Positions 46,972 through 56,966 are shown, counted from the first letter of the stretch. The stretch is 64,000 nt of DNA from Legionella moravica DSM 19234 (GCF_000423305.1 NZ_AUHS01000003.1:277879-341878); one strand, 5' to 3'. Translations and numbers: made by a program. Notes: generated from the sequence alone by a model not told the origin.

Positions 46972-47229
46972 ATGTCTAAAAATCATATGTTACAAGATCC
47001 CTTCCTGAATGAATTGCGTAAGGAAAAGGTCCCTGTATCTGTATTTCTGGTCAATGGAATTAAATTGCATGGTGTGGTGGATTCGTTCGATCAATACGTC
47101 GTCATGTTAAAAAACTCCATTACTCAAATGGTGTACAAACATGCCATATCCACAGTTGTGCCCTCTCGTATGGTGAAAATACCTACAGACGAGGCCTCTG
47201 GTGAGGACGAAGGATCTGTGGCAGACTAG
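46972..47229 (+). CDS. hfq: RNA chaperone Hfq
   Basis: An 85-residue Sm-like hexameric RNA chaperone pairing small RNAs with mRNAs. The Sm1 motif ([22 protein letters not shown]) and the Sm2 motif ([12 protein letters not shown]) are intact. The acidic tail is short. An AAGGAG ribosome site precedes it and hflX follows 26 bp later, as in many proteobacteria. Confidence 0.98.
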   Translation: MSKNHMLQDPFLNELRKEKVPVSVFLVNGIKLHGVVDSFDQYVVMLKNSITQMVYKHAISTVVPSRMVKIPTDEASGEDEGSVAD

Positions 47230-47255
47230 GCTACTTTTAATTATTGGAATGATCT

Positions 47256-48506
47256 GTGTTTGAACGTCCGCAAGGTGGTGAACGAGCGATATTGGTACAA
47301 TTAGCGCTTCCAGGCGTTGATGCTGAAAAAGCCCTGGCTGAATTTGAAGAGCTGGCTCTTTCAGCACAAGCTGAGATTCTTGATTGTGTCCTGGGTACTC
47401 GTGCTACTCCTGATGCTAAATATTATTTGGGTAAAGGAAAAGCGGAAGAGATTAGTCAGTTAGTCAAAGCGCTTGATGCAGAGCTGGTTCTGGTAAATCA
47501 TGAGTTATCTCCTTCACAGGAACGAAACCTTGAGCGGTTATTCGAATGTCGTGTTGTCGATAGAAGCGGATTGATTCTCGATATTTTTGCCCAGCGAGCC
47601 AGGACTTTTGAAGGTAAATTGCAAGTTGAACTGGCCCAGTTACAACATTTATCTACTCGGCTTGTTCGCGGTTGGACTCATTTGGAGCGCCAAAAGGGGG
47701 GGATCGGTCTGCGTGGCCCTGGTGAAACACAATTAGAAACAGACCGCCGTTTATTACGAGAACGCATTCGATACATTAATAAACGCCTTGAAAAAGTACG
47801 CTGCAGCCGTGATCAAAATCGTCAGGCCCGAAAAAAAGCGGATATGGCTACAGTGTCATTGGTAGGCTATACCAATGCCGGTAAATCCACATTATTTAAT
47901 GCGTTGACTGGTGAAAATATTTATGCAGCAAATCAATTATTTGCTACCTTGGATCCTACGATGCGCAAATTGGAACTGCCTGGTTCTTTGCCAGTGATTC
48001 TGGCAGATACAGTGGGTTTTATTCGTGATTTGCCCCACCATCTTGTCGAGGCTTTTCGTGCAACTTTAGAGGAAACACAGCAGGCTAATCTATTAATACA
48101 CGTCATTGATATTTCCGATCCTCACTGGCGGGACACGGTTTTTGCGGTTCAAAAGGTGTTGGATGAAATTGGTGTAAGCGATATTCCTGTCATTCAGGTT
48201 TTTAATAAAATTGATTTACAGGAAGGATGGGAGCCTAAAATTGATTGCAACGAAGGCTCTTGTAAAGTATGGCTTTCCGCAGCAACAGGACAGGGTCTTG
48301 AGTTGCTAAAAGAAGCTATAGCGGCTCAATTGCATGGAGCTGTTCTTATTGAATACATCATTTTAAATAGTGCTCAGGCTAAACTGCGCGCCCAATTGTA
48401 TCAATTGGGTGCTGTATTGTCAGAATCGATCAATGAAGAAGGTGACTGGCAATTGAAAATCAGAATTACTGTGGATCAAAAACAACGTCTTTTACATCAT
48501 TCATAG
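47256..48506 (+). CDS. hflX: Ribosome-associated GTPase HflX
   Basis: A 416-residue GTPase that splits stalled ribosomes. The N-terminal domain has the glycine-rich loop GGIGLRGPGETQLE. The G domain has GYTNAGKSTLFN, DTVGFIRDLP and NKID. It starts at GTG 47256 (MFERPQGGE), matching other HflX proteins. It is in an operon with hfq. Confidence 0.96.
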   Translation: MFERPQGGERAILVQLALPGVDAEKALAEFEELALSAQAEILDCVLGTRATPDAKYYLGKGKAEEISQLVKALDAELVLVNHELSPSQERNLERLFECRVVDRSGLILDIFAQRARTFEGKLQVELAQLQHLSTRLVRGWTHLERQKGGIGLRGPGETQLETDRRLLRERIRYINKRLEKVRCSRDQNRQARKKADMATVSLVGYTNAGKSTLFNALTGENIYAANQLFATLDPTMRKLELPGSLPVILADTVGFIRDLPHHLVEAFRATLEETQQANLLIHVIDISDPHWRDTVFAVQKVLDEIGVSDIPVIQVFNKIDLQEGWEPKIDCNEGSCKVWLSAATGQGLELLKEAIAAQLHGAVLIEYIILNSAQAKLRAQLYQLGAVLSESINEEGDWQLKIRITVDQKQRLLHHS

Positions 48507-48672
48507 CGCCTATACAATTAATGGTCAGTCATAAAGCGACAGAATTGAGTAAGAAATTGATTTTCCTTCATTTTAAATAATAAACGCTTCTCGCGTTAAT
48601 GTTCTCATAATAATCATTTTCTATAATGTCCAATATTGGTACACATTTAATTTACAGTATTCAGGATATAAA

Positions 48673-51600
48673 ATGACCCCATTATTTCCCAAAGATGGCT
48701 CTCCTATCACCATAATTCAAGGTCAGACGGGTGATTGTTATTTGTTAACAGCGCTCGATTGCATTCTGAACTCCGGAGATGAAGGATTACAATTAGTAAA
48801 ATCTTTGTTTACCGAAACAGAAGATGGGGTATCTCTGAGAATTAAGCGCACTGAAATCTACGCTACTTCTAACAATTTTAATCCCGATAAAATGAAGGAT
48901 AAGTACATACATCATTTTGATCCCCTAACCAATGAAGACGTCTTCTTTATGGATAAGGCCCGATTAAAAGTTATTGATGATGCGTGGGGTGGGGTGCGGA
49001 CTAACGCTTTGGCTCTAAAAATTTTAGAACGGATTAGCTCTTACTATTATACAGGTGAGTGGTCAAATGAAGATCCTCTTGCCAGTATTGTGGCGCATAA
49101 TATTCGATCCCGTCATAGCACATCTTCTACGGAGTTTGTAGGTAAATTCATTGGAGTTGAGGCTCACGATACCAGAAATCTGGGTGAAATTGTCAAGTTA
49201 AAGATTATTAATCCCGCACAGCCCGTTTATATTAGTATGTCCTATGGTCGACCGGATCAGTACGGGGTCATACACAGTCGTCATGCTTTAAGAATTGATA
49301 GAGTGATTAAAAAAAGTGATGGTACTTATGATTTTGTGCTGATTAATCCTCATAACAATACAAGGCGAGAGACTTTTAAACTGGATGATATTAAAAAAAG
49401 AAACTATCGATTCAGTGTTTATAATACGAATGCACAAAATCACGAGTTGACCAAGGTGTTACTCATATGCCCAACTGCAGTGGGGCATTATGTTTTTCAA
49501 AATCTGCAGCTTCATCAGTTGTTGATTAATCAACAGGCTCGTGGGCCATTAAATAAGGATGTAGTTAATTATTTTTATAATGTGTATCGCAGTATTCCTT
49601 ATTTTGAATCCCTCTTAAATAAGCTATCTTCAGATGATGTAAACACTCTTTTGGATAGTATTCTGCTTTCGCAAGGAGATAAGGATAAATTTATCAATTT
49701 ATTCATTCAAATGATACCGCGTTTGGAATTACTCTCTATTATATTTACCCGGGATAGTTCTCTGGATTTTAAGGCCATTGCTCAATTGATAGGTGATAGA
49801 AGTTCAGAACCATTAGTGCGCCAAGAATTGAAAAACCCTGAGTTTTTGAAGCGGATTATAGAGGTGGCTTGTCGTGAAAAATGCCAAGAGACAGGATGTA
49901 CTTTGGCTCAGGCACGAAATATTATAGAGGTTGGCCTGGTTCAGCATTACTTTAAGCCCTCCGATAATGCTTTATCTCGAAGCGGGGGGTTACGGACATT
50001 ATTTTATAAGCAGTTATTTAATCAGGAAGACATCCTCCATTTATTTGGTTCCAATAAACTTTTTGAGAAGGCGGTATTTGCTTATATCTATTTGAATGGA
50101 CGTGTTGACGAACTATTAGTTGATGCCTTGAGACAGATGGATCACAGCATCATTGATGATCAGTTTCTAAATGAGCTGCTCCAGGATTTGGACTATAAAA
50201 ATCCACGAACATTATTTGATGCATTTTTTTTCTTAAATACCGTGAACCCTGCCATGGCAAAAAAATTGAGTACCATGGCCAGTGCGCGAATTGAGGAATT
50301 ATTCAAAATTTCCCTGGAGGACTTTAATGCGTTACTCAATGCCCAACCTTATACTGATTTTCACCGTTGGTTTGGTTCAACACAAGCCCCAATGGATGAG
50401 AATGGAGCACAGAATATTATCGATGGCTGGATTAAGAGGATTTCTGCATATCCCTTCGATTTTGATTCATGTCATTCTACACAAGATATTGAACATCAAA
50501 TCCATCTGTTGGTAAGGCAAGTGGAGGAGTTAATCTTAGCGAAACCTGAGCTTGAAACAGCCATTCATATCTTAGGCAATACGGATGGCTATCATCCAGG
50601 CCTGAGGCATGCGCTGGAACATAAAATACAGCAGATTAGAAACGCAGGCGCACTCAAAGAAGAGGCGCTTACAGCAGATATTCGAGTTATGGAGTCTTAC
50701 ATCATTGCGATTAAAGGCTATTCGATATCTTTTAAAGAAGTCACTCAGGAACAAGATGTTGCTCCATATTTGCAGGTTTTGCAAGCAGGTCTTGACTGTC
50801 TGGTTTATCGTAAAGCGGATCTAGCTGCAGCAAAACTCTCTTTGGGTTTGTTTCATCCCATCGTAATGCGGTTTGGTGATGCACTGGATCAAAAAGAGAA
50901 CGAAATGCAACGGCTTGCCCAGGAGCGATATCAGCATATTGCTTCTGCAAAAAAAGCGATTGCCAATCAGGTCGATCGAATTAATGCGTTTCAAATTTAT
51001 TTTGCCCCAGGTCAAACATCAAAGGAATTGGTTAGAACGACTGATTTATTATTAAAAGCATTGGACGATTGTGCAGCACCAACAGATGAGTTGCAGCGAG
51101 CACAACAGGTCTTGGGCATTTCTGGCGAAGTACATCCCGAAATCAAAAAGGCTCTTGAAGATAAACGGCAAGCAATTTATAGCGCTGCAGCCAAAGAAAA
51201 AAAGATTCAGTATTCTCTAGAGATCATTTCACGTTATGAACAAAAAATTAATGTACTTGCAGTGAATTTTGGTCAATTAAAAAATGAAAAAGACGTGGCT
51301 CAAGCCGTTGGAGCATACTTGAATCAACTAACCGCAATTATCCAACATAAAAGTGATTTACAAACAGCACGAGAGGCTCTGGGTTATTTGGGCCGTCATC
51401 ATCCCCGAATTCAGTTAGCGCTGGATAAGAAAAAACAGGAGATTCATCAGTGTGCCAACCAGCGTCTTGACCATTTACGCAAGGCTAATGAAGTAATTCG
51501 GTCTTGTGCACAGCAAATTAGAGGATTACCTGTAGAGTTTTCAGGGATCACTACTCTAGATGGTGTTGATAATCAAGTTAAATCAATACTCGCTAAATTG

Positions 51601-52200
51601 GACGAGATAACTCAAAATCGAGCCGATTTAGTTGCTGCTCATCAGACTTTGGGTTTAAGTCAAATTCATCATGTTATTGTTGATGCAGAAAAAGGAAAGA
51701 GAGAAACCGTAGTAGCTTCTGCCGATCATGCTAAAGAGCAAATAAATTCTTATCTTGACGCGCAAAAAATCTTGGTGCAGATGAATTTTTCAGAGCATTT
51801 GGAAAAAATCAGGTCATTAAAAGAACGATTAGAAGAAGTTGCAAAAACGAATAAGAATTATGAAAGCGCAGCTCAAAAGGCTGCTGTGTTTTATACAAGA
51901 ATAGAGTATGCGAAACAGGGATTTCTCAACTCGGGATTGCCCATTCAATTGAACCTGAAAGATTTTCAGAGAGAGTGCGTAGACGCCGTTTCTGATGCAT
52001 TAATCGTTTTAAGTGTTCATAGAGGCTGGAAACAGACTTTGGTTAATTTTCTTAGTGATGCACTTTCAGTGCTTTCTTTGGGTGTTGCTAATTTGATGAC
52101 CGGTCAAGCAAGGTTCTTCAAGACAAAGACTCAATCCGAGGTTGTTATTCAGGATTTCTCGGAAACAATAAGCAGCATAAAAGTTGGAGGCGGAACGTGA
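48673..52200 (+). CDS. Calpain-like cysteine protease domain with five 90-residue helical repeats; candidate effector
   Basis: An 1175-residue soluble protein with no signal peptide. The N-terminus reads IIQGQTGDCYLLTAL: Gln16 and Cys22 match the calpain oxyanion-hole glutamine and nucleophile, with the same 6-residue spacing. SRHALRIDRV (His204) and FVLINPHNN (Asn225-Pro226) match the calpain His and Asn-Pro. The C-terminal half carries five tandem repeats whose LG pairs fall at 634-635, 724-725, 814-815, 903-904 and 993-994. Each has the pattern DL..A...LG....HP.I..AL..K...I and is probably a helical bundle. The middle part is helical and unrecognised. Calpain domains are eukaryotic-like and fit a host-targeted effector, but secretion is inferred. 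It lies between hflX and a thioredoxin gene, and may be absent from some strains. Confidence 0.8.
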   Translation: MTPLFPKDGSPITIIQGQTGDCYLLTALDCILNSGDEGLQLVKSLFTETEDGVSLRIKRTEIYATSNNFNPDKMKDKYIHHFDPLTNEDVFFMDKARLKVIDDAWGGVRTNALALKILERISSYYYTGEWSNEDPLASIVAHNIRSRHSTSSTEFVGKFIGVEAHDTRNLGEIVKLKIINPAQPVYISMSYGRPDQYGVIHSRHALRIDRVIKKSDGTYDFVLINPHNNTRRETFKLDDIKKRNYRFSVYNTNAQNHELTKVLLICPTAVGHYVFQNLQLHQLLINQQARGPLNKDVVNYFYNVYRSIPYFESLLNKLSSDDVNTLLDSILLSQGDKDKFINLFIQMIPRLELLSIIFTRDSSLDFKAIAQLIGDRSSEPLVRQELKNPEFLKRIIEVACREKCQETGCTLAQARNIIEVGLVQHYFKPSDNALSRSGGLRTLFYKQLFNQEDILHLFGSNKLFEKAVFAYIYLNGRVDELLVDALRQMDHSIIDDQFLNELLQDLDYKNPRTLFDAFFFLNTVNPAMAKKLSTMASARIEELFKISLEDFNALLNAQPYTDFHRWFGSTQAPMDENGAQNIIDGWIKRISAYPFDFDSCHSTQDIEHQIHLLVRQVEELILAKPELETAIHILGNTDGYHPGLRHALEHKIQQIRNAGALKEEALTADIRVMESYIIAIKGYSISFKEVTQEQDVAPYLQVLQAGLDCLVYRKADLAAAKLSLGLFHPIVMRFGDALDQKENEMQRLAQERYQHIASAKKAIANQVDRINAFQIYFAPGQTSKELVRTTDLLLKALDDCAAPTDELQRAQQVLGISGEVHPEIKKALEDKRQAIYSAAAKEKKIQYSLEIISRYEQKINVLAVNFGQLKNEKDVAQAVGAYLNQLTAIIQHKSDLQTAREALGYLGRHHPRIQLALDKKKQEIHQCANQRLDHLRKANEVIRSCAQQIRGLPVEFSGITTLDGVDNQVKSILAKLDEITQNRADLVAAHQTLGLSQIHHVIVDAEKGKRETVVASADHAKEQINSYLDAQKILVQMNFSEHLEKIRSLKERLEEVAKTNKNYESAAQKAAVFYTRIEYAKQGFLNSGLPIQLNLKDFQRECVDAVSDALIVLSVHRGWKQTLVNFLSDALSVLSLGVANLMTGQARFFKTKTQSEVVIQDFSETISSIKVGGGT

Positions 52201-52216
52201 AATTGAGAGGGCCAGT

Positions 52217-52681
52217 TTAGCTTTGGTTCTCCATCACCTTATTTAATGAGTCGACTGATTGTCCACCGTATAAAGTTTTTACTAATTGTCCTTTAGGATT
52301 GAAGATAAAAGTTACTGGAACTCCTGATATATCTCCAAGACGCAGATCGGTTGCGGGATCGTTAAGCAGACTGGGGTAGTTGATATTGAAGCGTCTTATC
52401 AAATTTTTTTGTTCGAACAAAGGCAAGGCATCAAAATTTACTGCATATAAGGCAATCGGATCGTTTTTGTGTTGTTGATAAAAGCGGTTAAACTCAGGTA
52501 TTTCATCCAGGCAGGTTTGGCACCAGCCAGCCCAGTAGTTGATGAATACCCATTTACCTTTAAGCTCTGAAAATGGAGTACTCTGGCCTTGAAGGTCTTT
52601 AAGGATTACTTCCGCATAGCCAGGAGCGACGGAGATCATTAATAAAATAGAAGAGAATAAGACTTTAATTAGAGAGTTCAT
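52217..52681 (-). CDS. TlpA/ResA-like periplasmic thioredoxin
   Basis: A 154-residue protein with a signal peptide (MNSLIKVLFSSILLMISVAPGYA) and a thioredoxin fold. The redox motif WCQTC has Cys54 and Cys57, and GVPVTF holds the cis-proline. It is probably a periplasmic disulfide reductase of the TlpA/ResA family acting in cytochrome c maturation or general thiol reduction. A GAGGTAATT ribosome site is present. The partner is unknown. Confidence 0.9.
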   Translation of the reverse strand: MNSLIKVLFSSILLMISVAPGYAEVILKDLQGQSTPFSELKGKWVFINYWAGWCQTCLDEIPEFNRFYQQHKNDPIALYAVNFDALPLFEQKNLIRRFNINYPSLLNDPATDLRLGDISGVPVTFIFNPKGQLVKTLYGGQSVDSLNKVMENQS

Positions 52682-52754
52682 AATTACCTCATGGATATTG
52701 GAAGTTATTCTATCATATTATTTGAATTTGTTTATTGAATAAAAATCCCCATAG

Positions 52755-53029
52755 CGCGGCTGTCCCATTAAAAATGTGACGTCTTTCCGAGCATAGCGAG
52801 GAATCTCCTGCAAGGTTGCACGATCCCATTACAATGCGGCCATTAAAATCATATCAGTTGAAATGATATAAAAATCCAGGTACATCTTCTGATGACATCA
52901 TTAAATTCCTTGTAAAAAAAAGGGTTTAAAAGGTAATGATGATTAATGCATTAATTCAGATTGTGCCAATTTGCAGGAGATTCCTCGCTATGCTCGGAAA
53001 GACGTCACATTTTTAATGGGACAGCCGTG
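52755..53029. mobile_element. ISAs1-family deletion derivative, second copy in opposite orientation
   Basis: 59-bp inverted ends at 52755-52813 and 52971-53029 match those of the copy at 35376-35742. The direct repeat ATCCCCATA[G/A] at 52745-52754 and 53030-53039 is the target duplication, with 9 of 10 identical. The interior keeps only the last transposase codons (DMILMAA and stop on the minus strand). Confidence 0.85.
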
Positions 53030-53141
53030 ATCCCCATAAGGTGTGCTGTCTATTTTGCTTTCTTGCGACGTGTTCCTGAATCTTCAGCATATCATTAAAA
53101 ACCAGTTCAGTTTTACTTATCGAATTCCCGCGGCTGTGACC

Positions 53142-53184
53142 CTGACTTTTCTCCAAGATTCTATATTTGTGACCAAGAGTCAGG
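53142..53184 (+). repeat. 43-bp repeat, copy B
   Basis: Begins CTGACTTTTCTCCAAGATTC and ends AGTCAGG. About 40 of 43 bases match the reverse complement of 25914-25956. The ends are themselves CTGACT...AGTCAG, a short inverted repeat. Confidence 0.75.
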
Positions 53185-53280
53185 GCTGTGACCGCCGAAA
53201 TTCGAAGGATGAATCTGGATTACATATCGACCGAAATTCTATGGCTTGCGGGACGACGAATTCGATATTGTCCACACACT

Positions 53281-54864
53281 TTAGATTTCCAAGGTCAAAT
53301 CTTCCTGTGTTTCCGGAATTTCCTCGGGCTTCTCCTTGCGCTTCAATTTTAAAACGCTGTATTTCTTTAAGCCATCCAGCGCGTCCATCCTGTCTTTTAA
53401 ATTATCCCACTCCAACGCTTTAGTTTTCCAGTCAAGAACGCTTCTATCCTGTTCTGGAGTACAGCTGCTCTCGGCTATGGGCTGCCGTTGCGGTTTTCTA
53501 TTGTGTTCGTCTAACATAATTTCAATTTTTTTAATTGCTGAAACGGGTTGTACTTGTCCTTCGTAGAGAGAGGGAAACAGGCGCAGTTTGGTTACCAGTT
53601 TGAATGCCTCCCATTTACTGGTTAATTCAACGTAGCCATGTTCTAAAGGGTTTTCCCGTAATGCTTCATATTCCGTTGGTGATATAATATGAATTATACT
53701 GAGTTTTTTACGGTAAAATACTTTATCCCCGCTTAATACAATCAGTGGTTCATGTTGTCTGGAGTTAAAATCAACATCAGGCAAGTGTTCCAGACCACCA
53801 AAACTTTGGTGTTTAGGAACAGGGGCGCCATGTAACACGTCATTAATATCTTGTAAGGACTCAGTCATTCCATCAATGCATGCTTTACGATTATGTTGAT
53901 CCAGACAGGAATTAATTGTTCCATCGCCACGAGCGCGCGTTGGAGCTTCATTCTCATTAGGCGTTGGATCGTAGGGTCTAATGGTAAACACGCCTATACG
54001 ATTTATTTCATCGTGCAGATTGTTGGCTAAAATGCTTCCCCAGGTTCCAAAGCGATCTTGTAATATTTTACGCAGGTCGCCAATCATGGCCATATGGCCG
54101 GTAGCAAAATGATCGGTATAGTAATGAAATGTAAAAAACTCCATTGACAGGGCCTGAGCATGATATCGATGTGCCAGATCAAATAATGTTTTATGGGACG
54201 GTGCAATTTTATTAGAGGAAAAAGAATCTTTTATTGATTGAAAATCAGGATTTTCAGATTGATATGCCGTGTCTTTTGCCCATTGTTTCAATTCATAGGC
54301 CAGGTGAGCGTACCTTAATGCAATAGAATGACCTAAAACATAGACCCTTAACGACCAGGGGGTAAAGTGAGTCTGATTTCGAGTCAGCATTTCTCCATAA
54401 TTTTTAACCCGAAAAACATACATCAATTGTTTCATATAAAAATCAAGGGTCGGGGAGAATGGGATGTAGTTGCTGTTGGTGATGGTATAGATGGTATCAA
54501 TTTGTTTACGAGAGACATCCGGTGAGGCCAGGTTATTGTAAGCCTTAATTAAGGCTGCTTCTTCTTTGGGCTTGATTTTTTTGTGGATGAGGTATTGACC
54601 TAGATCAATTGAGGATTTAAATCGATCGCATTGAGGCAAATCCAAATCCATAGTCCAATTTGCCTCAGTAAAAAAATCTCCTGCCATGGCGATTATTTCA
54701 CCAGCGGACATTTCCAGCTTCATGGGCTCAGGCAAGTTGTTGTCCCTAAAGCGTTGCAAACGTAGATGCAGCACGCCTGAGTCGTCTATTCTTAAATAAG
54801 GATTGTTTTCTGTATTTTCCAGCCTTAATGCATTGCCCAGTTCGGTATGTTCATTTGTATCCAT
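53281..54864 (-). CDS. plcC: PlcC/CegC1, zinc metallophospholipase C effector
   Basis: A 527-residue soluble protein without a signal peptide. The start is set at the ATG at 54864, which has AAAGGA upstream; GTG 54867 is an alternative. The metal-ligand motifs of the Legionella/fungal zinc phospholipase C family are present: GDFF (about 63), THFTPW (about 166), a HSIALRYAH block (180-188), FHYYTDHFATGHM (247-258) and NNLHDEIN (282-289). The C-terminus (RKEKPEEIPETQEDLTLEI) is acidic, as in Dot/Icm signals. PlcC hydrolyses host phospholipids, is related to PlcA/PlcB, and is controlled by CpxR in L. pneumophila. I found no convincing CpxR box by eye. Confidence 0.9.
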   Translation of the reverse strand: MDTNEHTELGNALRLENTENNPYLRIDDSGVLHLRLQRFRDNNLPEPMKLEMSAGEIIAMAGDFFTEANWTMDLDLPQCDRFKSSIDLGQYLIHKKIKPKEEAALIKAYNNLASPDVSRKQIDTIYTITNSNYIPFSPTLDFYMKQLMYVFRVKNYGEMLTRNQTHFTPWSLRVYVLGHSIALRYAHLAYELKQWAKDTAYQSENPDFQSIKDSFSSNKIAPSHKTLFDLAHRYHAQALSMEFFTFHYYTDHFATGHMAMIGDLRKILQDRFGTWGSILANNLHDEINRIGVFTIRPYDPTPNENEAPTRARGDGTINSCLDQHNRKACIDGMTESLQDINDVLHGAPVPKHQSFGGLEHLPDVDFNSRQHEPLIVLSGDKVFYRKKLSIIHIISPTEYEALRENPLEHGYVELTSKWEAFKLVTKLRLFPSLYEGQVQPVSAIKKIEIMLDEHNRKPQRQPIAESSCTPEQDRSVLDWKTKALEWDNLKDRMDALDGLKKYSVLKLKRKEKPEEIPETQEDLTLEI

Positions 54865-55119
54865 CACGAGTTCCTTTCATTCCTTGATTCATTTTTAGCA
54901 TAGCTTTGATTTTAAAAGTCTGCCAATAAGAACAGACAGAATATAGGGGTATAATGATTTTGAATTCCGTCATTCTATTGATCGGTGCCGCATGTTTTTA
55001 ATCACGTCTCTCCCCTTTATAAACACCAATAATGGATATTTTATCGATGCATGCTCCTATGAAAAAGAAACGCACTGGTCTAGAATTAAACATTATGATT
55101 TTTAGTTGCCAGGTGGTCT

Positions 55120-55503
55120 ATGATGACTTTTTTAAAAACGATGATTCTGACCTTGCTATTTCCAATTGGCTCTGTGAACGCAGCTCATTATCTTACAACA
55201 AATGAAATAAAAACCCTTCTTTCGGGTCATTCTTCAGCTTTTTTTGGTAAATACGGTGGGGTTAAATTTACAGGGTATGGATGGTGGAGTAAAAATGGTT
55301 CGATTTATGGATACACTTATATTCTTGGCAAAAAAAGAAATTGGACAGGAACCTGGTACATTAAAAACAATCAATATTGCCGTACTCTTAAAGCCTATGG
55401 AAAGTCTCAATTCAAATGTCTTCGAGTGCAACAAATTAATGCAAACACCATACGCTTTATAAAATCAGATGGATCCATCAGTAGTACGTCCAAACTGCAA
55501 TAA
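55120..55503 (+). CDS. Small secreted protein, DUF995-like
   Basis: A 127-residue protein with a signal peptide (MMTFLKTMILTLLFPIGSVNAA). The mature part is aromatic/glycine-rich, with YGWWSKNGSIYGYTY, GTWYIKNNQYCRT and FKCLRV, a beta-barrel-like pattern with two cysteines close to the DUF995 type. No function is known. The real start may be the second ATG at 55123. AGGTGG precedes it. It is divergent from plcC. Confidence 0.75.
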   Translation: MMTFLKTMILTLLFPIGSVNAAHYLTTNEIKTLLSGHSSAFFGKYGGVKFTGYGWWSKNGSIYGYTYILGKKRNWTGTWYIKNNQYCRTLKAYGKSQFKCLRVQQINANTIRFIKSDGSISSTSKLQ

Positions 55504-55535
55504 ATATTAAATAATGAATAGCAGTGGCTCCATAA

Positions 55536-56966
55536 TCAGGAGGCTGATGATTTGCTTTTAAGCCATTGTTTTAATAAAGAATCCATGATAGTGCGAGCCG
55601 TCTTTAATGACTCTGAGTCCAATAAATTCGGGCTGTGTAAATCCTCACAATGTGCTGCACCTTCTATTATGTGGTAAGTCAATTTCAGATTTACTGCATT
55701 ACCGTTTAATTCAGATAGAGACAATATTGACCAGGGATCATTATCGCCATTGGTAAAATAAATGTTGGACACCAGATCATCCATTAAAGGGAAATAAAAT
55801 GATTTATTAAGTTTGGCGGTGTTAGCTGGTTTACTTAAACCAAACAAACGTTGGCAAATAGTTCGATGATATTCCAAATTGATTAAAGACGATCGTGCCG
55901 ATAGCCAATAATCCGGGTTGGCATTTTGCCAATAGCCATATTCGGTACAGGATTGATAGTACCATTGTCGCGTACCCACTCCCTTTTTATAATCATCGGG
56001 ATTTTCACTCATCGCTCCCTGGGCAGTAATTTCTACCGCAGAAACATCCATGTCTTTGTAGAGTTTTTTGGCAAAATCAGAATAGCCGATAAGAGGCGTT
56101 GAGCTGGTGGATAAAGCCTGACAAAATGAATTTCTCATTCCGTATTGAATTGCAGCGGCGCCTGTATCCGCAATTAGATACAAGAAGTCAACCGGATCAC
56201 GAACTTCCGTTGCTTCAAACAAACGTTTCATCTCCTGTAATTTATGGTCATCGCTTAATGTTGCTTCTACTTCACGAACTACAGAGCGTATCTGTTCTGC
56301 ACATTCAGGCCCAGCTACTTTAGCAACATGAGCATCGTATTCATAAAAATCCTCTTTGGCCATTACCGGAGCGGATGAAGCAAGGGACCCGGCAACCAAA
56401 TAAGGGTATTTTAATCGATAGTAAGCCGATAATGATCCGGGATAAGACCCTCCGAAGGCTATCCAGGTTCCCGTCCAGTTCCGTTCTTTGCTCATTTGAC
56501 GCTGGAAATAAGCTAAATCGTCCAAAGCTGCTTCAGTAGATAAAAAGCGCAGATCTTCTGCTGAAAAGGTGTTTCGAGGCAGGCTTTCTCCATAATAGCG
56601 ATGTTCCAGGGCAATCATTTTGGCATGATGTTTTTTTGCATAAGTCCTTATCGCGCCATTCAATGCTCTTGGTGTACATGCGGACTCACCGCAAATATAG
56701 AAAAATACAGGGTCAGTCGCTTTAGGGCCATAGGTTTCATCGACATAATAGCGCTGAGCAAAAGTGCCCAATTCAGGATGATTGTGATCGAGGCGTTGCA
56801 TGAATCTTGATGTTTTTATGGAGCTGCTTGCCAATAAAGGTTGCTGATTTTCCAGATGTTTTTGCAAAAACAGCTCAAGAGGTCCGGCATAACTAAGGGG
56901 CAGGCAGGATACTAATCCCAATCCAATAAGAGCAGCGCTTTTAATAGAATTCATCACTTTGTTCAT
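55536..56966 (-). CDS. Secreted S28-family serine peptidase (prolylcarboxypeptidase-like)
   Basis: A 476-residue alpha/beta-hydrolase peptidase with a signal peptide. The catalytic Ser174 lies in AFGGSYPGSL, Asp410 in NGDNDPWS and His439 in EGAAHCEDL, the order and spacing of S28 enzymes (lysosomal Pro-Xaa carboxypeptidase/DPP7), which cleave after proline. The family is mainly eukaryotic, and it is a plausible secreted protease for feeding or virulence. The start is either ATG 56966 or the in-frame ATG at 56954. It is convergent with the small secreted gene. Confidence 0.92.
   Translation of the reverse strand: MNKVMNSIKSAALIGLGLVSCLPLSYAGPLELFLQKHLENQQPLLASSSIKTSRFMQRLDHNHPELGTFAQRYYVDETYGPKATDPVFFYICGESACTPRALNGAIRTYAKKHHAKMIALEHRYYGESLPRNTFSAEDLRFLSTEAALDDLAYFQRQMSKERNWTGTWIAFGGSYPGSLSAYYRLKYPYLVAGSLASSAPVMAKEDFYEYDAHVAKVAGPECAEQIRSVVREVEATLSDDHKLQEMKRLFEATEVRDPVDFLYLIADTGAAAIQYGMRNSFCQALSTSSTPLIGYSDFAKKLYKDMDVSAVEITAQGAMSENPDDYKKGVGTRQWYYQSCTEYGYWQNANPDYWLSARSSLINLEYHRTICQRLFGLSKPANTAKLNKSFYFPLMDDLVSNIYFTNGDNDPWSILSLSELNGNAVNLKLTYHIIEGAAHCEDLHSPNLLDSESLKTARTIMDSLLKQWLKSKSSAS

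Larger units (their letters stand above)
52682..53280. other. Intergenic repeat region before plcC 3' end
   Basis: About 600 bp without a gene. It holds the second ISAs1 derivative (52755-53029), then 43-bp repeat copy B (53142-53184) and a short GGGACGACGAA stretch also matched near copy A. Confidence 0.6.

Noticed and set aside
48673..52200. Possibility that the whole protein is a coiled-coil structural protein only
   Set aside because: The N-terminal Gln-Cys-His-Asn pattern with correct spacing is too specific, and the repeats have a 90-residue period rather than a heptad-only pattern.
53043..53423. 126-codon plus-strand frame
   Set aside because: Crosses a dispersed repeat and the antisense of the plcC 3' end; no coding signal.
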